Assembly (NCBI GenBank): GCA_019117025.1
Contig: DXAM01000021.1
Coordinates: 1 to 45,984 of the forward strand
Origin: Candidatus Microbacterium stercoravium
GTDB lineage: Bacteria > Actinomycetota > Actinomycetes > Actinomycetales > Microbacteriaceae
DNA length: 45,984 nt
Reading direction: 5' to 3'
Within the stretch, counting starts at the first letter, position 1; every line of letters begins with the position of its first letter. The notes below the pieces were generated by a model. The model saw nothing but the letters and a program-made list of their open reading frames with translations. It ran no database searches and was not told the origin of the DNA. The position numbers and the translations under genes are program-made. This document shows positions 9,995 through 18,434 of the stretch, one piece after another.

Positions 9995-11128
9995 CTAACG
10001 CGTGCGGACCGGCAGCTTCCGTCCGGCGAGGCCCCGTCCCGACGCAGCGATCCTCTCGGCGACGGCGGCGATCGCCTGCGACGACGGGTCCTCAGGATGC
10101 GCGATCACGGAGGGCGTTCCGGCATCGCCGTCGGATCGCAGCGTCGGGCTCAGCGGCACGGATCCGAGCAGTTCCGCGCCCTCGCCGAGCGCCCGGGCGA
10201 CCTCGGCGCCGCCGCCGGATCCGAACAGATCCATCGTCGACCCGTCGGGCATCACCATCGCCGACATGTTCTCGACGACGCCGAGCACGCGCTGGCCGAC
10301 CTGACGGGCCACGAGTCCCGAGCGGATCGCGACATCGCTCGCCGCGGGCTGCGGGGTCGTGACCACGAGCACTTCGGCGCCCGGCAGCAGGTGCCCGGCC
10401 GAGATCGCGATGTCGCCGGTGCCGGGCGGCATGTCGAGCAGCAGGATGTCGAGGTCGCCGAAGAAGACGTCGGTGAGGAACTGCTGCAGCGTGCGGTGCA
10501 GCATCGGACCGCGCCACATCACCGCGCCCGGCGTCGACCCGTCCGACTGCTTCAGGAACATCCCGATCGAGATCGTCTTCACATCGTGCGCGATGGGCGG
10601 CAGGATCATGTCGCCGACCTGCGTGGGCGAGGGCGCCTCGCCGTCGGAGACGAGACCGAGCAGCTGCGGGATCGAGAAGCCGTGCACGTCGGCGTCGATG
10701 AGCCCGACCGAGAGGCCGCGGCGGGCGAGCGCGACGGCGAGGTTCGCCGTGAGCGTCGACTTTCCGACGCCGCCCTTGCCGCTCGTCACCGCGATCACAC
10801 GCGTGAGCGAGTCGGCGCCGAACGGGTTGCGCTTCGCCGGGCCGCGCAGCTTCTCCGTGAGGGCCGTGCGCTCTGCCGGCGTCATGACGCCGACCTCGAC
10901 GTGCACCTCGCGGCCGCCCGCCTCGGACTCGGCCGCGTCGCGCACGTCCTGTTCGATGCGGTTCGCGGCGGGGCAGCCGACGATCGTCAGCACGATGCGC
11001 ACCGTGGCGGAGGTCTCGGTCGTCTCCGCGCCGCGCACCATGTCGAGCTCCGACAGCGGGCGCCGCAGCTCCGGGTCCATGACGCGGCCGACGGCGATCT
11101 CGATGCGTTCTGCGATGAGGTCGGTCAT
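9995..11128 (-). CDS. mrp: Mrp/ApbC-family P-loop ATPase (Fe-S carrier type)
   Basis: 377 aa. An N-terminal MIP18/DUF59 domain (about 1-95) precedes an Mrp/NBP35 ATPase domain. The deviant Walker A is SGKGGVGKST, with LIDADVHGFS and LLLDMPPGTGD following. Family members carry Fe-S clusters to apoproteins. The CPxC pair usually found after the ENMS motif is absent: the sequence reads ENMSAMVMPDGSTMDLFG. I believe this also holds for mycobacterial Mrp, so cluster binding is uncertain. The ATG at 11128 overlaps the DUF1003 stop by 4 nt. The longer upstream frame was not used. Confidence 0.92.
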   Translation of the reverse strand: MTDLIAERIEIAVGRVMDPELRRPLSELDMVRGAETTETSATVRIVLTIVGCPAANRIEQDVRDAAESEAGGREVHVEVGVMTPAERTALTEKLRGPAKRNPFGADSLTRVIAVTSGKGGVGKSTLTANLAVALARRGLSVGLIDADVHGFSIPQLLGLVSDGEAPSPTQVGDMILPPIAHDVKTISIGMFLKQSDGSTPGAVMWRGPMLHRTLQQFLTDVFFGDLDILLLDMPPGTGDIAISAGHLLPGAEVLVVTTPQPAASDVAIRSGLVARQVGQRVLGVVENMSAMVMPDGSTMDLFGSGGGAEVARALGEGAELLGSVPLSPTLRSDGDAGTPSVIAHPEDPSSQAIAAVAERIAASGRGLAGRKLPVRTR

Positions 11129-11628
11129 CGGGGCTCCTCCTCGTCGATCTCGCGGAGCGCGGCCCGCAGCTCGTCGCGCAGCGCGTCGCGGTCGATGGCG
11201 GTCTTCTCCATCGCCTCGATCGTGAGGCGCAGCGACACGATCTCGCGGGCGAGGTACTCGGTGTCGGCGAGGGTTCGCTCGGCGCGCTGTCGGTCGTTCT
11301 GCAGGGCCACGCGGTCGCGGTCGTCCTGACGGTTCTGGGCGAGCAGGATCAGCGGTGCGGCGTACGAGGCCTGCAGCGACAGGATGAGCGTGAGTGCGGT
11401 GAACCCGATCGCGGCGGAATCGAAGCGCCACTGCTGCGGGGCGAGCGTGTTCCATGCCATCCAGAGCGCGCAGAAGAGCGTGAGGATGATGAGGAACCAC
11501 GGCGTGCCCATGGCGCGCGCGACCCACTCCGTCGCGCGACCGAACCGGTCGTTGGGGCGCGGTGCGTCGTCCTCGAGCATCGGGCTGCGTCCGCGGGTGA
11601 ATGAGCGGTCGGCCCTCGGAGCCATCAC
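11125..11628 (-). CDS. DUF1003 membrane protein
   Basis: 167 aa. Two transmembrane helices (about 46-62 and 76-95, the second around TALTLILSLQASYAAP) are followed by a long charged coiled-coil-like C-terminus with heptad-like Leu/Ile and many Arg/Glu. This is the DUF1003 pattern, of unknown function. It starts at the GTG at 11628, overlapping the upstream gene by 4 nt, or at the adjacent ATG at 11625. It is the middle gene of a three-gene overlapping operon ending in mrp. Confidence 0.88.
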   Translation of the reverse strand: MMAPRADRSFTRGRSPMLEDDAPRPNDRFGRATEWVARAMGTPWFLIILTLFCALWMAWNTLAPQQWRFDSAAIGFTALTLILSLQASYAAPLILLAQNRQDDRDRVALQNDRQRAERTLADTEYLAREIVSLRLTIEAMEKTAIDRDALRDELRAALREIDEEEPR

Positions 11629-12908
11629 GTCTCCACCGTCCGGATCGAGCCGGTGAGCGTCGGGATCGGATCGTCCTCATCGTGCGAGCGCCAGTCATCG
11701 GGCAGCAGCGAGTCGAGGATGTCATCGACGGTGACGGCGCCGAGCAGGCGGTGCACCGTGTCGACGACCGGGAGCGAGACGAGGTCGTAGCTGGCGAGGC
11801 GGCGCGCGACCTCGGCACCGGGGGCCTCGGCCTGCACCGGTTCGATCGAGTCGTCGAGGATCGCGCCGATGCGCTCGTGGGGCGGGTAGCGCAGCATGCG
11901 CTGGAAGTGCACGGTGCCGAGGTAGCGGCCCGTGGGCGTCTCGTACGGCGGCAGCGTGACGAACACGCTCGTCGCGAGCGCGGGGTGCAGCTCGTGGCGA
12001 CGGATCAGCGCGAGCGCCTCCGCGATCGTCGCGTCGGCCGGCAGGATGATCGGATCCGTGGTCATGAGGCCGCCGGCCGTATCGGGGCCGTACTGGAGGA
12101 TGAGGCGCACGTCCTCGGCCTCCTCGGGCTCCATCATCTGCAGCAGCTCCTCGCTGCGCGTGTCGCCCAGCTCGGCGAGCAGGTCGGCGGCGTCGTCTGG
12201 CTCCATCGCATCGAGCACGTCGGCCGCCCGATCGTCTCCGATCGCGTTGAGGATCGCGACCTGCTGATCCTCCGGCATCTCCTCGAGGGCGTCGGCGAGG
12301 CGTTCGTCGTTCAGCTCGGCGACGACGGCGATGCGGCGCTCGCGGGGCAGATCGAGCAGCGCGTTCGCGAGGTCGGCCGGCCACAGCTCGGCATAGGTCT
12401 GGGCCAGCTGTTCGGCCGACTGCGCCTGGCCGGGGGAGGTCTGCTCGACCACCTGCTCCCAGGGGGCGAAGGTCGTCGGGCCTTTGGAGAACGGCGAGGC
12501 CCCCGTGCGCGGGCGGCGCAGGAACAGCTCCGAGATGGTCCACTCGCCGATGCGGCTGCGCTCGATCGCGGCGTCTTCGATCGTCGCCGTGCCGGATCCG
12601 TCGCGGAGGTCGACTCGGCGGCCGACGATCTCGGCGATGATGCGGCGCTCGTCCGCGCGCGGCTGGAAGCGGCGCACGTTGATGAGTCCGGTCGTGATGA
12701 TCTGACCCTGGGCGATCGAGGTGACGCGTCCGATGGAGACGAACACATGCCGGCGACCGGGGATCTCGAGCACGAGTCCGATCACGCGCGGGGCGCCGGC
12801 GCTGCGGTACACGACCACGACGTCGCGCACCTTGCCGAGCCGGTCGCCGGCCGGGTCGAACACGGGGCAACCGGCCAGACGACCCACGAAAACCCTCTGC
12901 GTACTCAC
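11625..12908 (-). CDS. Soluble MgtE N-domain/CBS protein with PRC-barrel-like start
   Basis: 427 aa without any transmembrane segment. The first ~110 residues look like a PRC-barrel-type module (GDRLGKVRDVVVVY, then an internal repeat). Residues about 155-265 match the MgtE N-terminal superhelix (ADLANALLDLP, then repeated L-E-M-P/DDAADLL units). TAGGLMTTD opens a pair of CBS domains (about 275-415). The MgtE channel domain is missing, so it cannot itself transport Mg2+. It may sense Mg2+ or nucleotides for a partner, possibly DUF1003. GTG start; TAGTCT lies 6 nt upstream. Confidence 0.88.
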   Translation of the reverse strand: MSTQRVFVGRLAGCPVFDPAGDRLGKVRDVVVVYRSAGAPRVIGLVLEIPGRRHVFVSIGRVTSIAQGQIITTGLINVRRFQPRADERRIIAEIVGRRVDLRDGSGTATIEDAAIERSRIGEWTISELFLRRPRTGASPFSKGPTTFAPWEQVVEQTSPGQAQSAEQLAQTYAELWPADLANALLDLPRERRIAVVAELNDERLADALEEMPEDQQVAILNAIGDDRAADVLDAMEPDDAADLLAELGDTRSEELLQMMEPEEAEDVRLILQYGPDTAGGLMTTDPIILPADATIAEALALIRRHELHPALATSVFVTLPPYETPTGRYLGTVHFQRMLRYPPHERIGAILDDSIEPVQAEAPGAEVARRLASYDLVSLPVVDTVHRLLGAVTVDDILDSLLPDDWRSHDEDDPIPTLTGSIRTVET

Positions 12909-12914
12909 GTTTCC

Positions 12915-12920
12915 AGACTA
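12915..12920 (-). promoter_or_regulatory. -10 element of the MgtE-like/DUF1003/mrp operon (leaderless)
   Basis: TAGTCT on the minus strand, 6 nt before the GTG at 12908. Confidence 0.6.
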
Positions 12921-12938
12921 GTCCGCTCGCCTGCATGG

Positions 12939-12944
12939 GAGAAT
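12939..12944 (+). promoter_or_regulatory. -10 element of the general-stress-type gene (leaderless)
   Basis: GAGAAT, one mismatch to TAGAAT, 6 nt before the ATG at 12951. Confidence 0.45.
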
Positions 12945-12950
12945 CGGGTC

Positions 12951-13547
12951 ATGAGCATGTTGAACGCCGCACTCCCTGCGCCCGAGGTCGGCGAGACGGT
13001 CGCGACGTACAAGAAGTACGAGGGTGCCCAGCGCGCCGTCTCGAAACTCATCGAGAACAAGGTGCCCGCCGCGGAGATCGCGATCGTCGGGCGCTCGCTG
13101 CGCTCGATCGAGAAGGTCACCGGCACCCTCGGATGGGCGCGCGCCGCACGTCAGGGGGCGCTCAACGGCATCATGATCGGCCTGCTGTTCGCCGCGTTCT
13201 CCATCATCTGGCTGCCCGAGCTGCAGATGGCCGTCGTCGGCGGGATCCTGCTGATCGGCATCGGCTTCGGCATGGCGCTGCGCCTGCTCAACTACTCGAT
13301 CGTGCGCCGCCGTCGCGACTTCGCGAGCATCATGTCGATCACGGCGGAGCGCTACGAGGTCGCGGTCTCCGCGGCCCACGTGCCCGAGTCGCGCCGCGTG
13401 CTCGGAACCGAGAAGCCGCGCACGGTCGTCGCGCGGCCGCCGTCGGACGAGCCGCCGAAGTACGGCGTGCGCATCAGCGACGAGCCCCGCGGCGAGAAGC
13501 CCGACGCCGAGCCGCCCGCCGCGGAACCGGATCAGCCGCGCGACTGA
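12951..13547 (+). CDS. General stress protein 17M-like membrane protein
   Basis: 198 aa. An N-terminal cytoplasmic domain (VATYKKYEGAQRAVSKLIEN, typical of the GSP 17M/YflT fold, to about residue 60) leads to two hydrophobic helices (about 68-86 and 92-110). A low-complexity Pro/Glu/Arg tail follows (about 160-198). Family members are stress-associated but have no known reaction. It diverges from the MgtE-like operon and its last 16 nt overlap pepP tail to tail. Confidence 0.82.
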   Translation: MSMLNAALPAPEVGETVATYKKYEGAQRAVSKLIENKVPAAEIAIVGRSLRSIEKVTGTLGWARAARQGALNGIMIGLLFAAFSIIWLPELQMAVVGGILLIGIGFGMALRLLNYSIVRRRRDFASIMSITAERYEVAVSAAHVPESRRVLGTEKPRTVVARPPSDEPPKYGVRISDEPRGEKPDAEPPAAEPDQPRD

Positions 13548-14938
13548 GCGCGCGCGACCCAGGCCTCGACCTCATCGGCCGTGCGCGGGATCGCCGCCGA
13601 GAGGTTGACCGGGCCCTGTTCGGTCATCAGGATGTCATCCTCGATGCGCACGCCGATGCCGCGGTACTCCGGGGGCACGGTCTCGTCGTCGATCTGGAAG
13701 TACAGCCCGGGCTCGATCGTGAAGACCATGCCCGGCGTCACGACGCCGTCGTAGTACATCTCGCGCCGGGCCTGCGCGCAGTCGTGCACGTCCAGGCCGA
13801 GGTGGTGGCTCGTGCCGTGCACCATGTAGCGCCGCTGGTGCCCGCCGGTATCGGCGTCGAGGGCCTCCTCAGCGGTCACGGGCAGCAGGCCCCATTCGGC
13901 CGTGCGCGCGGCGATCACACCCATCGCCGTGTTGTGCAGGTCGCGGAACCTCATGCCCGGCGCCGCCGCGGCGAAGGCCGCGTCCGCCGCCTCGCGCACC
14001 GCCTCGTAGATGGTGCGCTGGATCGGGGTGAAGCGCCCGCTCACCGGGATCGTGCGCGTGATGTCCGCCGTGTACAGGCTGTCGAGCTCGACGCCCGCGT
14101 CGACGAGCATGAGATCGCCGGGGACGACCGCACCGTCGTTGCGGGTCCAGTGCAGATAGCACGCGTGGGGGCCGGACGCCGCGATCGTGTCGTAGCCCTC
14201 CCAGTTGCCGTCGCTGCGCGCACGCAGGTGGAAGACGCCTTCGACGATGCGCTCTCCGCGCTCGTGCGCGATGACGCGCGGCAGCTCGCGCACGATGTCG
14301 TCGAACCCCTGCGCGGTCACGTCCACGGCGAGCTGCATCTGGCGCACCTCGTAGTCGTCCTTCTCGAGCCGCAGCTCGCTCACGGCGCTCGTGAGCTCGT
14401 CGTGCCGGCCGACCACGAGGTCGCGGTCGGTCGGGGCGAACTCCGACAGGTCGGCGGTCGCGATCCCGAGATCGTGCGAGACGGCCTCGAGCGAAGGGCG
14501 CGGACCCACCCAGAACTCGCCGATCGCGGCGTCGCGATAGAACTCGGGCGTCGTGCGCGTGGCGCGGTCGCGCAGGTACAGCGTCACGTCGTGCGCGTTC
14601 TCCGAGGGCTCGAACACGAGCAGGGAATCGGCGATCGAATCGGCGCCCCACCCGGTCAGGTGCGCGAACGCCGAGTGCGCGCGGAACGGGAAATCGGTGT
14701 CGTTCGAGCGCTGCGCGAAGCCGCCGGCGGGGATCACGAGGCGCTGCCCCGGGAAGCGCGCGCTCAGCGCCTCGCGGCGCCTCGCGGCGTACGGCGCGAC
14801 CTCGCGGGGGGCGGGGATCTCGTCGTCGCGCTCGGCCCATCCCGTGCTGATCGTGTCGAGGAAGCCCTGCGGGTACGGCTGGCGGCGATTCGTGTTCGAA
14901 TCGGCGCTCGCCGCGGTGGTGTCGGTGGTGTCGCTCAT
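13532..14938 (-). CDS. pepP: Xaa-Pro aminopeptidase (aminopeptidase P family)
   Basis: Dinuclear-metal M24B peptidase, 468 aa, removing an N-terminal residue before proline. An AMP_N domain (about 45-185) precedes the pita-bread catalytic domain. Metal ligands are visible: Asp in LMLVDAGVE, Asp in TADITRTIPVSG, His in GTSHHLGLDVHD, Glu in TIEPGLYF and Glu in VRIEDDIL. The ATG at 14938 is preceded by TTAACT at 6 nt, an imperfect -10. Confidence 0.93.
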   Translation of the reverse strand: MSDTTDTTAASADSNTNRRQPYPQGFLDTISTGWAERDDEIPAPREVAPYAARRREALSARFPGQRLVIPAGGFAQRSNDTDFPFRAHSAFAHLTGWGADSIADSLLVFEPSENAHDVTLYLRDRATRTTPEFYRDAAIGEFWVGPRPSLEAVSHDLGIATADLSEFAPTDRDLVVGRHDELTSAVSELRLEKDDYEVRQMQLAVDVTAQGFDDIVRELPRVIAHERGERIVEGVFHLRARSDGNWEGYDTIAASGPHACYLHWTRNDGAVVPGDLMLVDAGVELDSLYTADITRTIPVSGRFTPIQRTIYEAVREAADAAFAAAAPGMRFRDLHNTAMGVIAARTAEWGLLPVTAEEALDADTGGHQRRYMVHGTSHHLGLDVHDCAQARREMYYDGVVTPGMVFTIEPGLYFQIDDETVPPEYRGIGVRIEDDILMTEQGPVNLSAAIPRTADEVEAWVARAQSRG

Positions 14939-14960
14939 GACACCAGTTAATCACCGCCGC

Positions 14961-15980
14961 CTAGGAGGCGGGTTCGAGCTGCGCGACCAGCGGGCGGTGG
15001 TCGCTGCCCGCGTCGTCGAGATTGGTCACGACGATCGATCCGCTGATCTCCCACGCGTCCGATGCGAGCACGTGGTCGATCGGGGATCCGAGGACCTCGG
15101 GGATCGACGTCGGCCACGTGCCGGCGCCGCCGTTGCCGGTCGCGGCCGCGGCGTCGTGGCACCATCCGAGGTCGCCGCCGCCCTCGCCGAGCCCCGTCAT
15201 GTGGTCGAGCGTCGCGTTGAAGTCGCCCGCCATGATGACGTTGCCCTCGACGCACTGGTCGGCGAGCCACGCGAGGTCGCTGCGCCACTGCGACATGTAC
15301 CTCGGCTGCGGCGCGACGGCGTGCGCGGCCACGACGATCGGGCCGTCGCCGTTCACCGGCATCGCGATGGCCGACGGCAGCATCGTCGTGCCGGAGTCGG
15401 AGGCGTCGATCACCGCGTAGTCGCCGAGATCGGGGGAGATGAGGAGCGTGGTCTGCCAGGCCTGGGGGCCGTCGACGACGTCTTCGTTGTACGCCTCGTG
15501 ATGCACCCACATGGGGCGCCCGAGATCGCGCATGATCACGGCGACCTCTTCGCCCACGCCGGCCGCCGTCTCGGGCAGCGCGATGATGTCGGCCTCCATC
15601 GCGACCGCGGTCTGCGCGATCGAGTCTGCGCCGGTGGCATTTCCGAGCGTGTTCCAGGTCATGACGCGCACGCTCTCGTCGCCCTTGTCGGGCAGCGTCG
15701 CGGCGCCGTAGCCGCGGATCCCGAGCATGATTCCGCTGGCGGCCGCGGCGATCACGCAGACGACGGCGATCGACACGGCGAAGCCCCGCGCGCGGCGCGA
15801 GGCGGCGATGATGAGGAACAGAACGGCGAGCACCGCGAAGCCGACCACGACCAGGCCGCGCATCGCGACGATCTGCGTGAAGGGGGTGTGCTGCGCAAGG
15901 CGGAAGAATCCGGGCCACGTGATCACGGCCGCGGCGCACGCGAAGAGGACGGTGATGAGAACACCAAGCGAGCGGAGCAC
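14961..15980 (-). CDS. Membrane-anchored endonuclease/exonuclease/phosphatase (EEP) protein
   Basis: 339 aa. Three N-terminal transmembrane helices (about 5-22, 39-61 and 67-88) precede an EEP catalytic domain (about 103-339) that would face outside. Active-site motifs are complete: MTWNTLG (107-113), the Glu in PE (136-137), AGDFNA, SPIDHV and the terminal GSDHRP. Substrates may be nucleic acid, phospholipid or inositol phosphate; the sequence does not say. GTG start, with TAGGCT 6 nt upstream. Confidence 0.87.
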   Translation of the reverse strand: MLRSLGVLITVLFACAAAVITWPGFFRLAQHTPFTQIVAMRGLVVVGFAVLAVLFLIIAASRRARGFAVSIAVVCVIAAAASGIMLGIRGYGAATLPDKGDESVRVMTWNTLGNATGADSIAQTAVAMEADIIALPETAAGVGEEVAVIMRDLGRPMWVHHEAYNEDVVDGPQAWQTTLLISPDLGDYAVIDASDSGTTMLPSAIAMPVNGDGPIVVAAHAVAPQPRYMSQWRSDLAWLADQCVEGNVIMAGDFNATLDHMTGLGEGGGDLGWCHDAAAATGNGGAGTWPTSIPEVLGSPIDHVLASDAWEISGSIVVTNLDDAGSDHRPLVAQLEPAS

Positions 15981-15986
15981 ACTGGG

Positions 15987-15992
15987 AGCCTA
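15987..15992 (-). promoter_or_regulatory. -10 element of the EEP gene (leaderless)
   Basis: TAGGCT on the minus strand, 6 nt before the GTG at 15980. Confidence 0.6.
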
Positions 15993-16028
15993 AGCACGCG
16001 GGCTGTGAACTTCCGCCACTGGAGGCCA

Positions 16029-16034
16029 TAGGAT
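16029..16034 (+). promoter_or_regulatory. -10 element of the PHP gene (leaderless)
   Basis: TAGGAT, 7 nt before the ATG at 16042. Confidence 0.6.
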
Positions 16035-16041
16035 CCTTGAG

Positions 16042-16893
16042 ATGTCCCTCAAAATCGCCGGTCCGGCGGATCTCCATCTGCATTCGGACTGCTCGGACGG
16101 CACGGAGCCCCCGGCCGAGGTCGTGCGCCGCGCGCACGAGGCCGGGCTCAGCACGATCGCGCTCACGGACCACGACACGGTCGCCGGCTGGGACGAGGCG
16201 GCGCGCGCATCGCGCGCGGCGGGGCTCGTGCTCCTCCCCGGCGCCGAGGTCTCGGCGAAGCACCGGGGCATGAGCGTGCACGTGCTCGCCTACCTGTTCG
16301 ATCCGGATCACACGGCGCTGTCGCGGACCATGGCGCGCGTGCGGGACGACCGCGTCGGCCGCGCCGAGCGGATCACGCGCAATCTCGCGCGCGATCTCCC
16401 GGTGACGTGGGACGACGTGCTCGCGCAGTGCGCCGACGACGCCACGATCGGACGCCCGCACATCGCCGATGCGCTCATCGCGCGCGGAATCGTCGCGAGC
16501 CGGGAAGAGGCGTTCGCCGGCCCCCTGCACCCCGCCTCGCCGTACTACGTCAGCCACGCGGCTCCGACACCGGTCGAGGTCGTCGAGGAGGTCGGCCGTG
16601 CGGGCGGCGTCTCGATCATCGCGCATCCCGCGGGCCGCGGCGCGCTCCCGGACGGCGAGATCCGCTCCCTGATCGACGCGGGCCTCGGCGGGTTCGAGCT
16701 CGGCCACCGGGAGAACACCCCGGCGGGCACGGCGCGCCTGCAGCGGTACGTCGACGAGCACGACCTCATCGTCACGGGCTCGAGCGACTACCACGGCGCG
16801 GGCAAGCCGAACCGGCTGGGGGAGAACACCACGGACCCCGCGATGGTCGAGCGCATCATCCGCGCCGCCACGGGGTCCGATCCGGTGGTCTGA
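16042..16893 (+). CDS. PHP-domain phosphoesterase (TrpH/RnaAM-like)
   Basis: 283 aa metal-dependent phosphoesterase of the polymerase-and-histidinol-phosphatase fold. Metal motifs are HLHSD (12-16), LTDHDTVAGW (41-50), a His in IIAHPAG and SDYHG near the C-terminus. It resembles the 3',5'-nucleoside bisphosphate phosphatase/RNase AM group rather than HisK. It ends 4 nt from the convergent RNA helicase gene. Confidence 0.88.
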   Translation: MSLKIAGPADLHLHSDCSDGTEPPAEVVRRAHEAGLSTIALTDHDTVAGWDEAARASRAAGLVLLPGAEVSAKHRGMSVHVLAYLFDPDHTALSRTMARVRDDRVGRAERITRNLARDLPVTWDDVLAQCADDATIGRPHIADALIARGIVASREEAFAGPLHPASPYYVSHAAPTPVEVVEEVGRAGGVSIIAHPAGRGALPDGEIRSLIDAGLGGFELGHRENTPAGTARLQRYVDEHDLIVTGSSDYHGAGKPNRLGENTTDPAMVERIIRAATGSDPVV

Positions 16894-16897
16894 CGGC

Positions 16898-18295
16898 CTA
16901 CGCCCCCTGCTGGCCCTGTCCCGACGTGCGGCGGCGACGGCGGCGACGGCGCGCAGGCGCCGGGTGGCCGTCGTGGTGCTCCGGACCGGATCCGTCGTGC
17001 GTGCCGTCGCCGGGGCGCTTGTCGCCGGCGTCGCCGCGCCCCTCAGCGCCGTCCGCGCGGCGACGCCGGGGAGGACGGGTCGCCTTCTCTTCCTTCTTCT
17101 TCGACGGCGCCTTCGTGATGCGGCCCTTCGTGCCCTCGGGAATGTTGAGGTCCTCGAACAGATGGGGGCTCGTCGAGTAGGTCTCGACCGGCTCGGGCTG
17201 ACCGAAATCGAGCGCGCGATTGATGAGCGCCCACTTGTGCAGGTCGTCCCAGTCGACGAACGTCACGGCGATGCCCTCGCGGCCCGCGCGGCCCGTGCGG
17301 CCCACGCGGTGCAGATACGTCTTCTCGTCGTCGGGGATCGTGTGGTTGATCACGTGGCTGACGTCGTTGACGTCGATGCCGCGCGCCGCGACGTCCGTGG
17401 CCACCATCACGTCGCGCTTGCCCGCTTTGAAGGCGGCCATCGAGCGCTCGCGCTGCTCCTGTCCCATGTCGCCGTGCACGCCGCCCACTGAGAAGCCGCG
17501 GTCGCCGAGCTCATCGACGAGACGCTGCGCCTGGCGCTTGGTGCGCGTGAAGATGACGGTCTTGCCGCGACCCTCCGCCTGCAGGATGCGGCCGATGACC
17601 TCATCCTTGTCGAGCTGATGGGCGCGGTAGATGATGTGGCGGATGTTCGCCTGGGTGAGCCCCTCGTCGGGGTCGGAAGCGCGGATGTGGATCGGGTTCG
17701 ACATGAACCGGCGCGCGAGCGCCACGATCGGCCCGGGCATCGTCGCGCTGAACAGCTGCGTGTGACGCTTCTGAGCGACCTTCTGGAAGATCTTCTCGAT
17801 GTCGGCGAGGAAGCCGAGGTCGAGCATCTTGTCGGCCTCGTCGAGCACGACCTCGGTCGCGTTCGACAGGTCGAGCAGACCCTGACCGGCGAGGTCGATG
17901 AGGCGGCCGGGGGTGCCGACGACGATCTGGGCGCCTGCGCGCAGCTGCTCGATCTGACCCTCGTACGCTTTGCCGCCGTAGATCGCAACGACGCTCGTCG
18001 AGCGTCCGCCCGTGAGCAGGTCGATGTCTTCATACACCTGCGTGGCGAGCTCGCGCGTCGGAACGACGATGAGCGCCTTCACGCCCGGCTCGGGGTCGAG
18101 GCCCAAGCGCTGCACCACGGGGATGCCGAAGCCGAACGTCTTGCCCGTTCCCGTCTTCGCCTGACCGATGACGTCTTGGCCCGGGAGGGAGATCGGAATC
18201 GTCTGCTCCTGGATGGGGAAGGCGTCTTCGATGCCCTTCGCGACCAGCTGGTCGAGGATGTCCTGGTCGATTCCGAGATCGGCGAATGCGGTCAT
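16898..18295 (-). CDS. DEAD-box RNA helicase
   Basis: 465 aa. Ordered motifs are Q-motif PIQEQTIP, Walker A AKTGTGKT (46-53), PTRELA, LDEADKMLDLGF, SATMP, TDVAARGID and HRVGRTGRAGREG. The tail after about residue 395 is basic and low-complexity (KKKEEKATRPPRRRR, ending RRRRRRRTSGQGQQGA), a typical RNA-binding extension. It resembles RhlE/CshA types. There is no clear ribosome binding site or leaderless -10 at the ATG, so it may have a longer leader within 18296-18434. Confidence 0.93.
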   Translation of the reverse strand: MTAFADLGIDQDILDQLVAKGIEDAFPIQEQTIPISLPGQDVIGQAKTGTGKTFGFGIPVVQRLGLDPEPGVKALIVVPTRELATQVYEDIDLLTGGRSTSVVAIYGGKAYEGQIEQLRAGAQIVVGTPGRLIDLAGQGLLDLSNATEVVLDEADKMLDLGFLADIEKIFQKVAQKRHTQLFSATMPGPIVALARRFMSNPIHIRASDPDEGLTQANIRHIIYRAHQLDKDEVIGRILQAEGRGKTVIFTRTKRQAQRLVDELGDRGFSVGGVHGDMGQEQRERSMAAFKAGKRDVMVATDVAARGIDVNDVSHVINHTIPDDEKTYLHRVGRTGRAGREGIAVTFVDWDDLHKWALINRALDFGQPEPVETYSTSPHLFEDLNIPEGTKGRITKAPSKKKEEKATRPPRRRRADGAEGRGDAGDKRPGDGTHDGSGPEHHDGHPAPARRRRRRRRTSGQGQQGA

Positions 18296-18422
18296 GAAAT
18301 GTTCTGCCTGTCTCGACGGTGCGGTGCGATGACGCGCGGCGACCGCCGGTGGTGACGTCCACGCCCCACTCGATCTGCAACAGGCGCGGCTCCCCGATCC
18401 GGTGTCGGGGCCGATACCAGCG

Positions 18423-18428
18423 TACCCT
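18423..18428 (+). promoter_or_regulatory. -10 element of the ferritin-like gene (leaderless)
   Basis: TACCCT, 6 nt before the GTG at 18435. This spacing supports 18435 rather than the next GTG at 18438. Confidence 0.5.
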
Positions 18429-18434
18429 GGAGAG

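Noticed and set aside
18392..18410. Hairpin CCCCGA/TCGGGG between the DEAD and ferritin-like genes
   Set aside because: A short 6-bp stem upstream of both divergent genes, so it cannot be their terminator, and no regulator or riboswitch pattern is recognisable.
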